Below the pieces are notes generated by a model. It was not told the origin of the DNA. It ran no database searches and saw only the letters and a list, made by a program, of their open reading frames with translations. A DNA stretch of 37,822 bases. Origin: a virus. Positions 13,586 through 21,202 of the stretch are shown piece after piece. Both the position numbers and the translations under genes were made by a program. The stretch spans positions 1 to 37,822 of the IMG/VR virus record IMGVR_UViG_3300033142_001280. One strand, 5' to 3'. Positions within the stretch are counted from its first letter, which is position 1. Each line of letters opens with the position of its first letter.

Positions 13586-14101
13586 ATGTCAAAAACTCAC
13601 ACATTCGCTACTCATCCGACAGCTGGTAACGCACAGCAGTTGGTTCCTGCTCTAGTCGGAACAGGTACAGTCGATTTAGTTGCTGGGTCTGCTACAGTAA
13701 TCGGAGTGGGTACATTTTTCAATACCAAGCATCTGGTCGGCGATAGAATCATAGTAGCAGGTGAAGAAAGAAGAATACAAAGAATTTTATCCGATACTAA
13801 ACTAGTAGTATCTATAGTTTTCCCGTCTACTTTAGCAACTCAAGCTTTTACTTATTATGTACATTCAGCAGAAACAATAAGCAATAAGATAGTTCTTTTA
13901 CAAAACGATAAAGACGCAACAAGCGACTTATATTTTGGATTCTCAAGGGCTGGTGATGGTTCAGATATAACAAAAACAACATTTACTTGGAGAATTGTTG
14001 CAGGTGATGAGATACCCTTAACAGGAGCGGATCTTGACGATCTGTACACTCTTAGCGATTCAAACGCACAAGTTTATAGATTACTTTTTACTAATACTTA
14101 A
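13586..14101 (+). CDS. Virion structural protein, tail-fibre-associated
   Basis: A beta-rich protein of 171 residues. The region of about 25-75 has the phage structural pattern GTGTVDLVAGSATVIGVGT, then VGDRIIVAGEERRIQRILSD and TKLVV. This is a small beta-barrel module seen in tail fibres and tailspikes. The second half (SDLYFGFSRAGDGSD) is also beta-rich. It is the first gene of the fibre cassette. I infer a virion role but cannot place it precisely. Confidence 0.6.
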   Translation: MSKTHTFATHPTAGNAQQLVPALVGTGTVDLVAGSATVIGVGTFFNTKHLVGDRIIVAGEERRIQRILSDTKLVVSIVFPSTLATQAFTYYVHSAETISNKIVLLQNDKDATSDLYFGFSRAGDGSDITKTTFTWRIVAGDEIPLTGADLDDLYTLSDSNAQVYRLLFTNT

Positions 14102-14104
14102 TAT

Positions 14105-14245
14105 ATGGTTGATTTTATTTTTTTCTGGTGGTTGACAACAAGAGGTATCACAGCCGCTGTAGTTACGACTGGCAATTTTGTTTTCGTAGATGGTGATAAC
14201 TTTGTTTTTGCTGACGGTGATAGTTTCGAATTTATAAACATTTAA
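14105..14245 (+). CDS. Small repeat-containing structural ORF (46 aa)
   Basis: An ORF from ATG 14105 to TAA 14243-14245. After a hydrophobic start (VDFIFFWWLTT) it repeats a short beta phrase: NFVFVDGD, NFVFADGD, SFEF. Repeats of this kind occur in phage head-fibre and tail-adhesin proteins. It lies between two virion genes with gaps of only 3 and 10 bases, which supports it as real. Function unknown. Confidence 0.55.
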   Translation: MVDFIFFWWLTTRGITAAVVTTGNFVFVDGDNFVFADGDSFEFINI

Positions 14246-14255
14246 TTAAAAAAAT

Positions 14256-14693
14256 ATGGCAGATAAAAAATTAATAACAAGAACACAAAAGGCGTCAGCA
14301 GATGCAACGGACGAAATATATGTGATTGATGCGGCGGGTACCAGCGAATGGAGGGTTCCAATTACTGGAATGAATGGTTATTTTGTTTGGAACGATATAA
14401 CTGGTGACCCAACAATGTTAAACAATAATGGGTATTTAACAAACGGAGCAGGAGAAAGACAATTAACTCTACCAGCAACATCAATATTAGGTGATGAAAT
14501 AAAAATAGCCACAGGCACATCAACTTGGAAAGTTTTACAAGCTGTAAATCAAAAAATTACAATGGGTGATGAAGTTACAACAACAGGTATAACGGGGTAT
14601 CTTCAATCGGACGGTGAAGTGACTTTGCTTTGTACACAAGCCAATCTAAATTGGAAAGTCATAGCTAATCAAGGTATTTTTACAATTAATTAG
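14256..14693 (+). CDS. Tail-fibre-like protein with shared C-terminal domain
   Basis: A 145-residue beta-rich protein. Its C-terminal 80 residues (LTLPATSILGDEIKIATG, then WKVLQAVNQKITMGDEVTTT, GITGYLQSDGEV and a final strand) closely parallel the end of the 384-residue fibre just downstream. The N-terminus (KASADATDEIYVIDAAGTSE) resembles other fibre starts. The shared domain is probably a receptor-binding or trimer-capping module. No enzyme motif is visible. Confidence 0.65.
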   Translation: MADKKLITRTQKASADATDEIYVIDAAGTSEWRVPITGMNGYFVWNDITGDPTMLNNNGYLTNGAGERQLTLPATSILGDEIKIATGTSTWKVLQAVNQKITMGDEVTTTGITGYLQSDGEVTLLCTQANLNWKVIANQGIFTIN

Positions 14694-14701
14694 CTGGACA
14701 A

Positions 14702-14729
14702 GTTTTGATTTTTTATTTTAAATCAAAAC
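14702..14729. repeat. Hairpin just upstream of a fibre gene
   Basis: GTTTTGATTT (14702-14711) and AAATCAAAAC (14720-14729) form a perfect ten-pair stem with an 8-base loop, ending three bases before ATG 14733. It could stabilise the transcript, weakly terminate it or control translation. Confidence 0.6.
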
Positions 14730-14732
14730 ACT

Positions 14733-15887
14733 ATGGCAACAGTCAAACAGAATGCAATCAACAAGACGTTAATAGCGGGGACAAAAGTAACCCTAGGCTC
14801 TGACGCAACTAATGACATCTACTACTTAAATGGAAGTGGAGAAATGGCGAGATTGGGAATTGGTACATCCTTGCAACAGCTAAGAGTGAACGCAGGAGTG
14901 ACAGCCTTAGAATGGGGTGACCAAGATGGTGGAATAACAACTCTTAACACTCTTACAGCAACAACTCAAACATTCGCAACGGGAACAACAGGAACAGACT
15001 TTGGAATCAGTAGTGCTGGTTCAACTCATACCTTTAATATTCCTGACGCTTCAGCTTCTAATAGAGGTCTTGTAACAGTAGGAGCACAGACAATTGCTGG
15101 TGCTAAGACATTTTCAGGTAATGCTGTTTTTTCTGGTGATTTAACCGTTAATGGTACTACAACATACCTTAATTCAACTAATACAGATATAACCGACAAG
15201 AATATTACAATTAATAAAGGAGGTGATGATGCAAGTTCAGAAGGTGCTGGATTACAAGTTGAAAGAACAGCAACAGACGGTAGCTTTATTTATGCTGATG
15301 CTTCAGCAACCAAATTTAAAATTGGTGCATTAGGTTCGGAAGTTGATGTCGTTGGTATTTCTTCAACTCAAACAGTAACAAACAAAACTCTAGGAACGGG
15401 GTCAGCAATAGACCTAGGTTCTGATGCAGAAGGTGATGTATATTACAGAAATTCTGGTGGAGATTTGGCAAGATTAGGAATTGGAACAAATGGTCAAGCT
15501 CTTACTACTAATTCAGGTGCTACAGCTCCAGAATGGACTGATGTTTCTGGTGGATTTACAATTGATGTTGAAACTACAACAGCTTCAGCAATAGCAGACA
15601 AGACTATTCATATTTCCAACAATGCTTCAAGAGTTACTTTCACATTACCTGCAACTTGTGCAGTTGGTTTCCAATTTAAAGTTGGAGGTCTAGGTGCTGG
15701 AGGTTGGAAAATCGCACAAAACGCTTCACAACTTATGCACTACGGTGACACTGTAACTGTGACAGGTATAACAGGACAGATTGATTCATCTAACCAATTT
15801 GATTCTGTAGAAGTTGTTTGCGTTGTTGCAGATACAACTTTCTTAGTCTTGAACGGTGTTGGTAATCCTGATATCACAATAAGTTAA
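14733..15887 (+). CDS. Tail fibre / adhesin protein
   Basis: A 384-residue fibre protein. It contains the common phage pattern GDLTVNGTTTYLNSTNTDIT, then KNITINKGGDD and GAGLQVER. It also carries an internal duplication: a block with LGSDATNDIYYLN...ARLGIGT...ALEWGD near the N-terminus (about 20-66) recurs at about 225-272 as LGSDAEGDVYYRN...ARLGIGT...APEWTD. The C-terminal 85 residues match the C-terminus of the gene before it. The role is host recognition in the virion. Assignment from patterns; receptor unknown. Confidence 0.75.
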   Translation: MATVKQNAINKTLIAGTKVTLGSDATNDIYYLNGSGEMARLGIGTSLQQLRVNAGVTALEWGDQDGGITTLNTLTATTQTFATGTTGTDFGISSAGSTHTFNIPDASASNRGLVTVGAQTIAGAKTFSGNAVFSGDLTVNGTTTYLNSTNTDITDKNITINKGGDDASSEGAGLQVERTATDGSFIYADASATKFKIGALGSEVDVVGISSTQTVTNKTLGTGSAIDLGSDAEGDVYYRNSGGDLARLGIGTNGQALTTNSGATAPEWTDVSGGFTIDVETTTASAIADKTIHISNNASRVTFTLPATCAVGFQFKVGGLGAGGWKIAQNASQLMHYGDTVTVTGITGQIDSSNQFDSVEVVCVVADTTFLVLNGVGNPDITIS

Positions 15888-15894
15888 TGCTTAT

Positions 15895-17151
15895 ATGGCG
15901 ACCAAAAAAACCAATTCAATAAACAACTCGATAGGGGAGTATACTTTCCCTGTAGTTGATGGGACTTCTGACCAAGTCCTAAAAACAAACGGAACTGGGG
16001 CATTGACTTGGGAAGATGAATCTGCTGGCTCTGCCGCAGGTTCTGATGGTCAAATTCAATATAATAATGGTGGAGCGCTTGGCGGTGATGCTGATTTGTT
16101 TTGGGATGACACGAATAAAAGGCTTGGAATTGGAACAAATACACCATCAAGAGGTTTAGATTTTGATGGTTCAGATGTGAGAACAGAAAGAGTCACAAAT
16201 GGTCTCAATATTAATTTAGGAATTTCTACTTTTGGGTCTGGTAATTTAGGTTCTGCATCAGGCAACTTTGCAATATTGCAGAATGCCTTGTTTAACAATA
16301 CAACTGGTGACAATAATTTAGCAATAGGAGAAGGAACATTGCAAAGTAATACGACTGGTAGGGACAATATTGCAATCGGTAAGAATGCTCTTAATAGCAA
16401 TACAACAAAGTTTGAAAATATAGCAATAGGTTCAAATGCTTTAATTAATAATACAAGCAACTTTCCTAATGTTGCAATTGGTTATACAACAATAGGTGGG
16501 ACTGGAACAGGCAATTTAAATACTGCGATTGGATGGAAGGCTCTTAATATTAATACTAACGGTAGTAGTAATATAGCTATTGGATATGAATGCCTTTTTA
16601 AAAATACAACAGGAGCAGCTAATGTAGCTGTTGGTAGATGTATGGCTGCAAATACAACGGGTGCAGAGAATGTTGCAATTGGTGAATCAAGTCTCAATCT
16701 GAATACAACGGGTGCTAGAAACACAGCCTTGGGTGTCAACGCATTAAAATTTGTTAATCCAACTGGAGGAGGGGAAGGAGAACAAAACATTGGAATAGGA
16801 TATGGAGCTGGAGACAACATAACAACAGGCTCTACCAATATAATTATCGGTTATAATCTAAATGCAGACAGTGCAACAGCAGACGACCAGTTAAACATCG
16901 GAGGAGTATTAAAAGGCGACCTATCAACAGGAGACATAGAAATAACAGGAGGATTAACTTTACCAGTATCAACAGTTGATGTCAGTAATCCACCAACTGA
17001 TGCAGAGCTAGACAGTGAATATGGCACACCTGCAACAGTAGGGGCTGGTTATACAAGATATATAGACGATAATGGAGCAGGAACAGCCTTTTATCAATGT
17101 GTCAGCGATGGAACGAACTGGTGGGTATTTACGGGAACTAAAGCAGTATAG
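15895..17151 (+). CDS. Tail fibre with YadA-like beta-roll repeats
   Basis: A 418-residue fibre. The N-terminus MATKKTNSINN is shared with the later fibre at 17422. A GTSDQVLKTNGTGALTW block follows. Residues of about 130-320 contain some eleven repeats of about 14-24 residues with the core N-[ILVT]-A-[IVL]-G and spacer ALxxNTTG, for example NIAIGKNALNSNTT and NVAIGESSLNLNTTG. This is the pattern of the left-handed parallel beta-roll in YadA/Hia-type trimeric adhesin heads. The C-terminus (about 355-418) is a small separate domain ending WWVFTGTKAV. It is a probable trimeric receptor-binding fibre. Confidence 0.8.
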   Translation: MATKKTNSINNSIGEYTFPVVDGTSDQVLKTNGTGALTWEDESAGSAAGSDGQIQYNNGGALGGDADLFWDDTNKRLGIGTNTPSRGLDFDGSDVRTERVTNGLNINLGISTFGSGNLGSASGNFAILQNALFNNTTGDNNLAIGEGTLQSNTTGRDNIAIGKNALNSNTTKFENIAIGSNALINNTSNFPNVAIGYTTIGGTGTGNLNTAIGWKALNINTNGSSNIAIGYECLFKNTTGAANVAVGRCMAANTTGAENVAIGESSLNLNTTGARNTALGVNALKFVNPTGGGEGEQNIGIGYGAGDNITTGSTNIIIGYNLNADSATADDQLNIGGVLKGDLSTGDIEITGGLTLPVSTVDVSNPPTDAELDSEYGTPATVGAGYTRYIDDNGAGTAFYQCVSDGTNWWVFTGTKAV

Positions 17152-17154
17152 CTT

Positions 17155-17388
17155 ATGAATGATACACAAACATACACACTAATAACACCAGACATCTTAA
17201 TAATTTTTGGGATATTAGTTTTATCTGCTGTTTTTTTCTATTCTTCTACTAGAAAATTGAAGAAGATGGTCAAAACTGGTTGTGAATGCAATGGTCAGTT
17301 TATTACCATTGACGAAAAAAGAAAATCCAAAAACTATCAATGCAATAATTGTAAAAAAATAATTAGAATTGAAAGTCTATTGTGGTGA
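17155..17388 (+). CDS. Membrane-anchored zinc-ribbon protein (77 aa)
   Basis: Residues of about 13-29 (ILIIFGILVLSAVFFYSS) are a membrane helix. They are followed by a basic stretch and two cysteine pairs, C43/C45 (GCECNG) and C62/C65 (YQCNNCK), which would form a small zinc ribbon on the inner side. It lies between two tail-fibre genes, three bases after the first. Such a protein is unlikely to be part of the virion. A host-takeover or assembly role is possible but unproven. Confidence 0.6.
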   Translation: MNDTQTYTLITPDILIIFGILVLSAVFFYSSTRKLKKMVKTGCECNGQFITIDEKRKSKNYQCNNCKKIIRIESLLW

Positions 17389-17421
17389 ATTTAGACTGGA
17401 AATCTAAATAAAAATAGTCAC

Positions 17422-18618
17422 ATGGCAACAAAAAAAACTAATGTAATCAATAACGAAACCAACAGCTTATTTGTTGAAACGAATATTGGTATAAATGAAA
17501 CTTCACCACAAGAGCTATTGCATTTAACAGCGAATAATGCAGGAATCAGACTTGAAGATGATGGCGGTGCTTATGCTAATATTTTTCAATCTGCTACTCA
17601 ATTGCAAATTAGTGCTGACCCTAATGATTTAGTTGCTAGTACGGATATAGTGTTTTTAATAGATGGTTCTGAAGTTGTTAGAATTGATGATAACGGATAT
17701 GTAGGAATAAACGACCCAACACCTGACACAGCCCTAGCAATAGTTGGAGATGACCAAACAAGTTCAACCATAACTGTAAAGAGATATAGTGACAATGCCT
17801 CACCTGCTTATCTAGATATAATGAAAGCAAGGGGAGCATCAGAAGCACCGACTGCAATAAATAATGGTGATGACATGGGTAAGATATGGTTTAGAGGTTA
17901 CATGGGTACAGGATTCGCAGCAAGAGGTGAATATTTAGTAGAAGCTACAGAAAACTGGGACGGTTCAAATCAAGGTACTAGACATGCCTTTAAAGCAACA
18001 GCCAATGGTACAACCTCAATGGTTGAAGTTTTTAGCATTGATGGAAGTGGATATGTAACATTTAACCAAGCTTACACCCTACCAAATACAGACGGTACAA
18101 TTAATCAAGTCTTAAAAACAGATGGAAGTGAAACCGTTAGCTGGGGAGAAGTGGATATATCCGAATTATCAATAACACATCTAACACCTGCAACTCAAAC
18201 TGTAACAACAGGAACTCTTTCATCTGGTACGGTAACAGATGTTCAAACATGGGGAGACGGTAACACAGTAAATATAAGTGAGGTAACAGGAACACCAGGA
18301 TTTGATGTGAGATATACCTTTACAGGTGTTGCAGATTTTAGTCATATCGGGTTATCTTCCTATTATGTTGGATCGGCAATTCATTGGAGTGAAGTTCAAA
18401 TATATGATGATGCCAACGCTACATGGAGAACTCTTTTAACAATTCCAAGTAGTTTAGGATTTGACTACAGATATACAGATTTTCCAGATCCAACAAATAT
18501 AGCTGATTATATTAATGGAAGTGATCAGGTAATAATCAGATTTTACCATCCTACAAATGGTAATGCTTCACATGATTTATATGTCGACTATGTATCAATA
18601 ACAGGTAAATCAACATAA
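17422..18618 (+). CDS. Tail fibre / adhesin protein
   Basis: A 398-residue fibre that starts MATKKTNVINN, the same N-terminus as the YadA-like fibre, so both probably attach at the same place in the virion. The block of about 20-110 (LLHLTANNAGIRLEDDGGAY, DGSEVVRIDDNGYVGI) is typical of fibre stalks. A GTINQVLKTDGSETVSWGE segment follows, then a C-terminal beta-sandwich of about 140 residues with aromatic and Asp-rich loops (HWSEVQIYDD, DLYVDYVSI). The C-terminal domain may bind host carbohydrate. Confidence 0.72.
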   Translation: MATKKTNVINNETNSLFVETNIGINETSPQELLHLTANNAGIRLEDDGGAYANIFQSATQLQISADPNDLVASTDIVFLIDGSEVVRIDDNGYVGINDPTPDTALAIVGDDQTSSTITVKRYSDNASPAYLDIMKARGASEAPTAINNGDDMGKIWFRGYMGTGFAARGEYLVEATENWDGSNQGTRHAFKATANGTTSMVEVFSIDGSGYVTFNQAYTLPNTDGTINQVLKTDGSETVSWGEVDISELSITHLTPATQTVTTGTLSSGTVTDVQTWGDGNTVNISEVTGTPGFDVRYTFTGVADFSHIGLSSYYVGSAIHWSEVQIYDDANATWRTLLTIPSSLGFDYRYTDFPDPTNIADYINGSDQVIIRFYHPTNGNASHDLYVDYVSITGKST

Positions 18619-18621
18619 TAT

Positions 18622-19062
18622 ATGTCCCATCTAATCCAAATAACAAGAAACATAGACAAAAACGGCAATTCAAAATATGCTGGGACTAAGACTTTTAGCT
18701 TTCCACAGAGTAATTCTGTCAAAATTCAAATAAGTGGATTGGATTCTAATTATGACGCTAAGACTGTTAATTTTGAAGTTTGTGCTGGTCAGGACAGCTT
18801 TCAACAATCGACGATTACAGGATCTAATATTTTAGGTGTATTCGACGGAACGGGAGGAACACAGAACACAGCTAATCTAACTCAAGTTAGTTCTGTAAGT
18901 GCAGGAGTGTCTACATTCTTTATTGCACCCAGTCAAAGTTCTGATGATAACAATTGGATTCCAGATAATTATTATACTTTTTATTTGGCTTGGGAATTAG
19001 CCGACTCGAAACAAGAAATAATCAAATTTGAAGCTTATGTTAAAAAAGGACGAGGGGTATAA
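18622..19062 (+). CDS. Structural protein, baseplate/fibre associated (146 aa)
   Basis: A beta-rich protein of 146 residues with no enzyme motif. The layout, an N-terminal strand pair (HLIQITRNIDKNG), a central glycine/threonine-rich region and a C-terminal strand block ending in KFEAYVKKGRGV, resembles receptor-binding-protein adaptor domains such as those of baseplate upper proteins. It starts three bases after the fibre stop and closes the cassette. Functional placement is inferred from context. Confidence 0.55.
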   Translation: MSHLIQITRNIDKNGNSKYAGTKTFSFPQSNSVKIQISGLDSNYDAKTVNFEVCAGQDSFQQSTITGSNILGVFDGTGGTQNTANLTQVSSVSAGVSTFFIAPSQSSDDNNWIPDNYYTFYLAWELADSKQEIIKFEAYVKKGRGV

Positions 19063-19066
19063 TTTA

Positions 19067-19101
19067 TTGACAAAAAACAAACAAACAAAGAAACCTAATA
19101 A
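19067..19101 (+). promoter_or_regulatory. Weak promoter candidate before portal
   Basis: TTGACA (19067-19072) with an A-rich spacer and TAATAA near 19096. The spacing (about 23) is too long for a standard promoter, so this is doubtful. Confidence 0.3.
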
Positions 19102-19103
19102 AT

Positions 19104-20375
19104 ATGTCATTCACTAGAGACGACTTCTTGAGCGGTCAATACGATGATAATTTCAAAATATTGTCTTTATATTCAGACAATAAATACACCAATTTAAACA
19201 CAGGCAAAGACTACGGATATTATGATAAAGTATGGCGGGGTGTACCTTTTCTTGCAACAGCTAAATCAATCTGGCTAGGTACGCTTGACGGGAACAAGAC
19301 GGAAGTAATAATCAACGAAAAAGATGACGCCAGTGACAGCACGAAAAAAGCCAATAACAGGCTTAAAAAGAAGACTAAAAAGTTCCTTTATTCTGATAAA
19401 CAATGGGCTAAAGTAGAGAGCGAAGGAATGGAAATGAAGATGAAGGAGGGTTGGTGTGCGATTCTTATTGATGAGGATGGAATGCCGTTAGTTCGTAGCA
19501 TGAGACGATATGCAGTCTATCATGACTGGGTCAATAATACGACTAAATACAGGTTGATAGTCGATGGTGCTGAGGTTGGTGAGTACTTGACTCACGGTGT
19601 AGAGATTTATGTAATGAAGGATTTTGGCTTTAGTTCTTCTATTATTCCACCCTCTCGATTAGATACTGTCTATTCATACTTAACCCTGCATAATAAAGGT
19701 TTAGAGACTAATATTTCATTTGCTGACAACGATTGGAATGGTACAACGCTGTTGAAAGTTCATGAAAGGTTTTTGACAGAAAAAGGTCTTGGTAAAGACA
19801 AAACTGGAAAAAATATTATTGAAAGAATAATGGATAATTGGAAATCAAAATTCAAAGGCACAAAAAACGCTGGTAAATTTACAGTTATTCCTGAGCTTGA
19901 TTCAGCGATAGAGTTGGGAAAGTCTAACAAAGACATGCAATATCTAGAGATGAATAAGCGAACTCTAGAGGTGCTTATCTCTGTATATAATCTAGCCCCT
20001 GCAGATTATGGACAAGGAGACGCACAAACTTGGTCTAATGTTGCAACATTCAACTATTCTCGACATGATAAGATAGGTCAGCATGAAGCACAAGCCTTTG
20101 ACGATTGTAGAAATAACTGGTTCTTGCCTTTGTTCAATATTCAAACAAATGAGAACTTCTATGTTCAATATCCTATCCCTGAAGATCCAAACGACATTGA
20201 GAAACAGAAACAAGCTAGAGAGGATTATCTCGTAGATGCACTCAGCCGAAACCAATATTTAGTTGCAACGGGAAGAGACCCAGAAGAAGAAGATTTTTAT
20301 TATTCAGAAGTTTTGCAAAAACAAAATCAAGGCTTTGGTCAAACTGTTGAAGCAGAGTTCAAAAAAAAAAACTGA
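19104..20375 (+). CDS. Portal protein
   Basis: The head portal/connector. Supporting features are the length of 423 residues and the order terL, portal, MuF, protease, capsid. Blocks typical of portals are VWRGVPFLATAKSIWLG near the N-terminus, DDWNGTTLLKVHERFL-like central segments, and the clip/wing region LEVLISVYNLAPADYGQGDA with SNVATFNYSRHD. The 0-frame ends EAEFKKKN at a run of 11 A's (20361-20371). Loss of one A or +1 slippage would continue into the MuF frame and give a 687-residue portal-MuF fusion (19104-21168). Confidence 0.85.
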   Translation: MSFTRDDFLSGQYDDNFKILSLYSDNKYTNLNTGKDYGYYDKVWRGVPFLATAKSIWLGTLDGNKTEVIINEKDDASDSTKKANNRLKKKTKKFLYSDKQWAKVESEGMEMKMKEGWCAILIDEDGMPLVRSMRRYAVYHDWVNNTTKYRLIVDGAEVGEYLTHGVEIYVMKDFGFSSSIIPPSRLDTVYSYLTLHNKGLETNISFADNDWNGTTLLKVHERFLTEKGLGKDKTGKNIIERIMDNWKSKFKGTKNAGKFTVIPELDSAIELGKSNKDMQYLEMNKRTLEVLISVYNLAPADYGQGDAQTWSNVATFNYSRHDKIGQHEAQAFDDCRNNWFLPLFNIQTNENFYVQYPIPEDPNDIEKQKQAREDYLVDALSRNQYLVATGRDPEEEDFYYSEVLQKQNQGFGQTVEAEFKKKN

Positions 20376-21168
20376 ATTTGCAAAACAAACTCTTAGTGAA
20401 AAAGCACTAAACTCAAAAAATCATAAAAAGTTTGAGAAAAAATGGATTGAGAAAATAACTAAGCAATTAAACGCATTTGTAAAGACTTTTAGTAAGTTGT
20501 CTAATGTTCCAGACCTAGACAAAATAAAACTGCCTAAAATCGAGACTTTTTACAGTTTTAAAGATTTGGAGAAAGATTTGGCGATTCAAGCCAAGCCTGG
20601 TGTTGATGTTTATAGAAAAGACCCGAGGATAAAGAATAAAAATGTTAAGAAATTCGCTGAGGATGTATTTGGTGAATATCCTGATTTTATTCAAGAAGCT
20701 ATAGAAAACAGAACTTTTTGGGTTCTTAAAGGGGCTAAAAGTGAATTAAAAGGCAATGTTGCCCTACTTCCTGACGATTGGAAAGGTTTTGAGGGTGTTG
20801 ATGAATCAACAACACAAGAAATAGTCAACATAATAGAAGCAAATTCAGAAAAAGGAGTCGATGAAATAGCTAGAATAATAAAGGAAAAAGTGCCAGAAAT
20901 AGCTAATTGGAGGGGTGAAAGGATAGCAAGGACGGAGACGACTAATGCAGTCATGGGGTCAAAAAGAGAATTATATAGGCAAGAAGTCGGAGCGGGTATG
21001 AAACATAAATGGAACACAGTAGGAGATGATAAAGTTGGAGAAGATCACAAAATGAATGATGGAAAAACAAGAAAAGATGGTGAAAGTTTTCCTTCAGGTG
21101 AGACGAGACCTGGTCAAAGACCATATTGTAGATGCGATGAGGAAGACATTATTCCAGATGATTATTGA
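20376..21168 (+). CDS. MuF-type minor head protein domain
   Basis: The head morphogenesis domain of the Mu gpF/SPP1 gp7 family. Diagnostic blocks are ERIARTETTNAVMGSKRE, then HKWNTVGDDKVGEDHKMNDG and the cysteine-containing end FPSGETRPGQRPYCRCDEED. The frame is open upstream into the portal gene, but it has no ATG or GTG start before about residue 190 of the domain. Coordinates here begin after the portal stop. The A11 run at 20361-20371 is the natural place for a frame change. It is therefore probably translated as a C-terminal extension of the portal. Confidence 0.8.
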
Positions 21169-21195
21169 CGAAATTAATAAATAAATAAAATATTA
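21165..21195 (+). promoter_or_regulatory. Weak promoter before prohead protease
   Basis: TTGACG (21165-21170), spacer AAATTAATAA..., and ATATTA (21190-21195) with spacing of 19. ATG 21203 follows by seven bases. This is consistent with the other promoters but degenerate. Confidence 0.35.
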
Positions 21196-21202
21196 AATAA
21201 AT

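Noticed and set aside
14131-14160. TTGACA inside the small repeat ORF
   Set aside because: It lies within a coding sequence and lacks the conserved spacer and -10.
20263-20375. TTG start for the MuF protein inside the portal gene
   Set aside because: The segment is an out-of-frame reading of the portal C-terminus and does not look like a protein. The A11 run is a better link.
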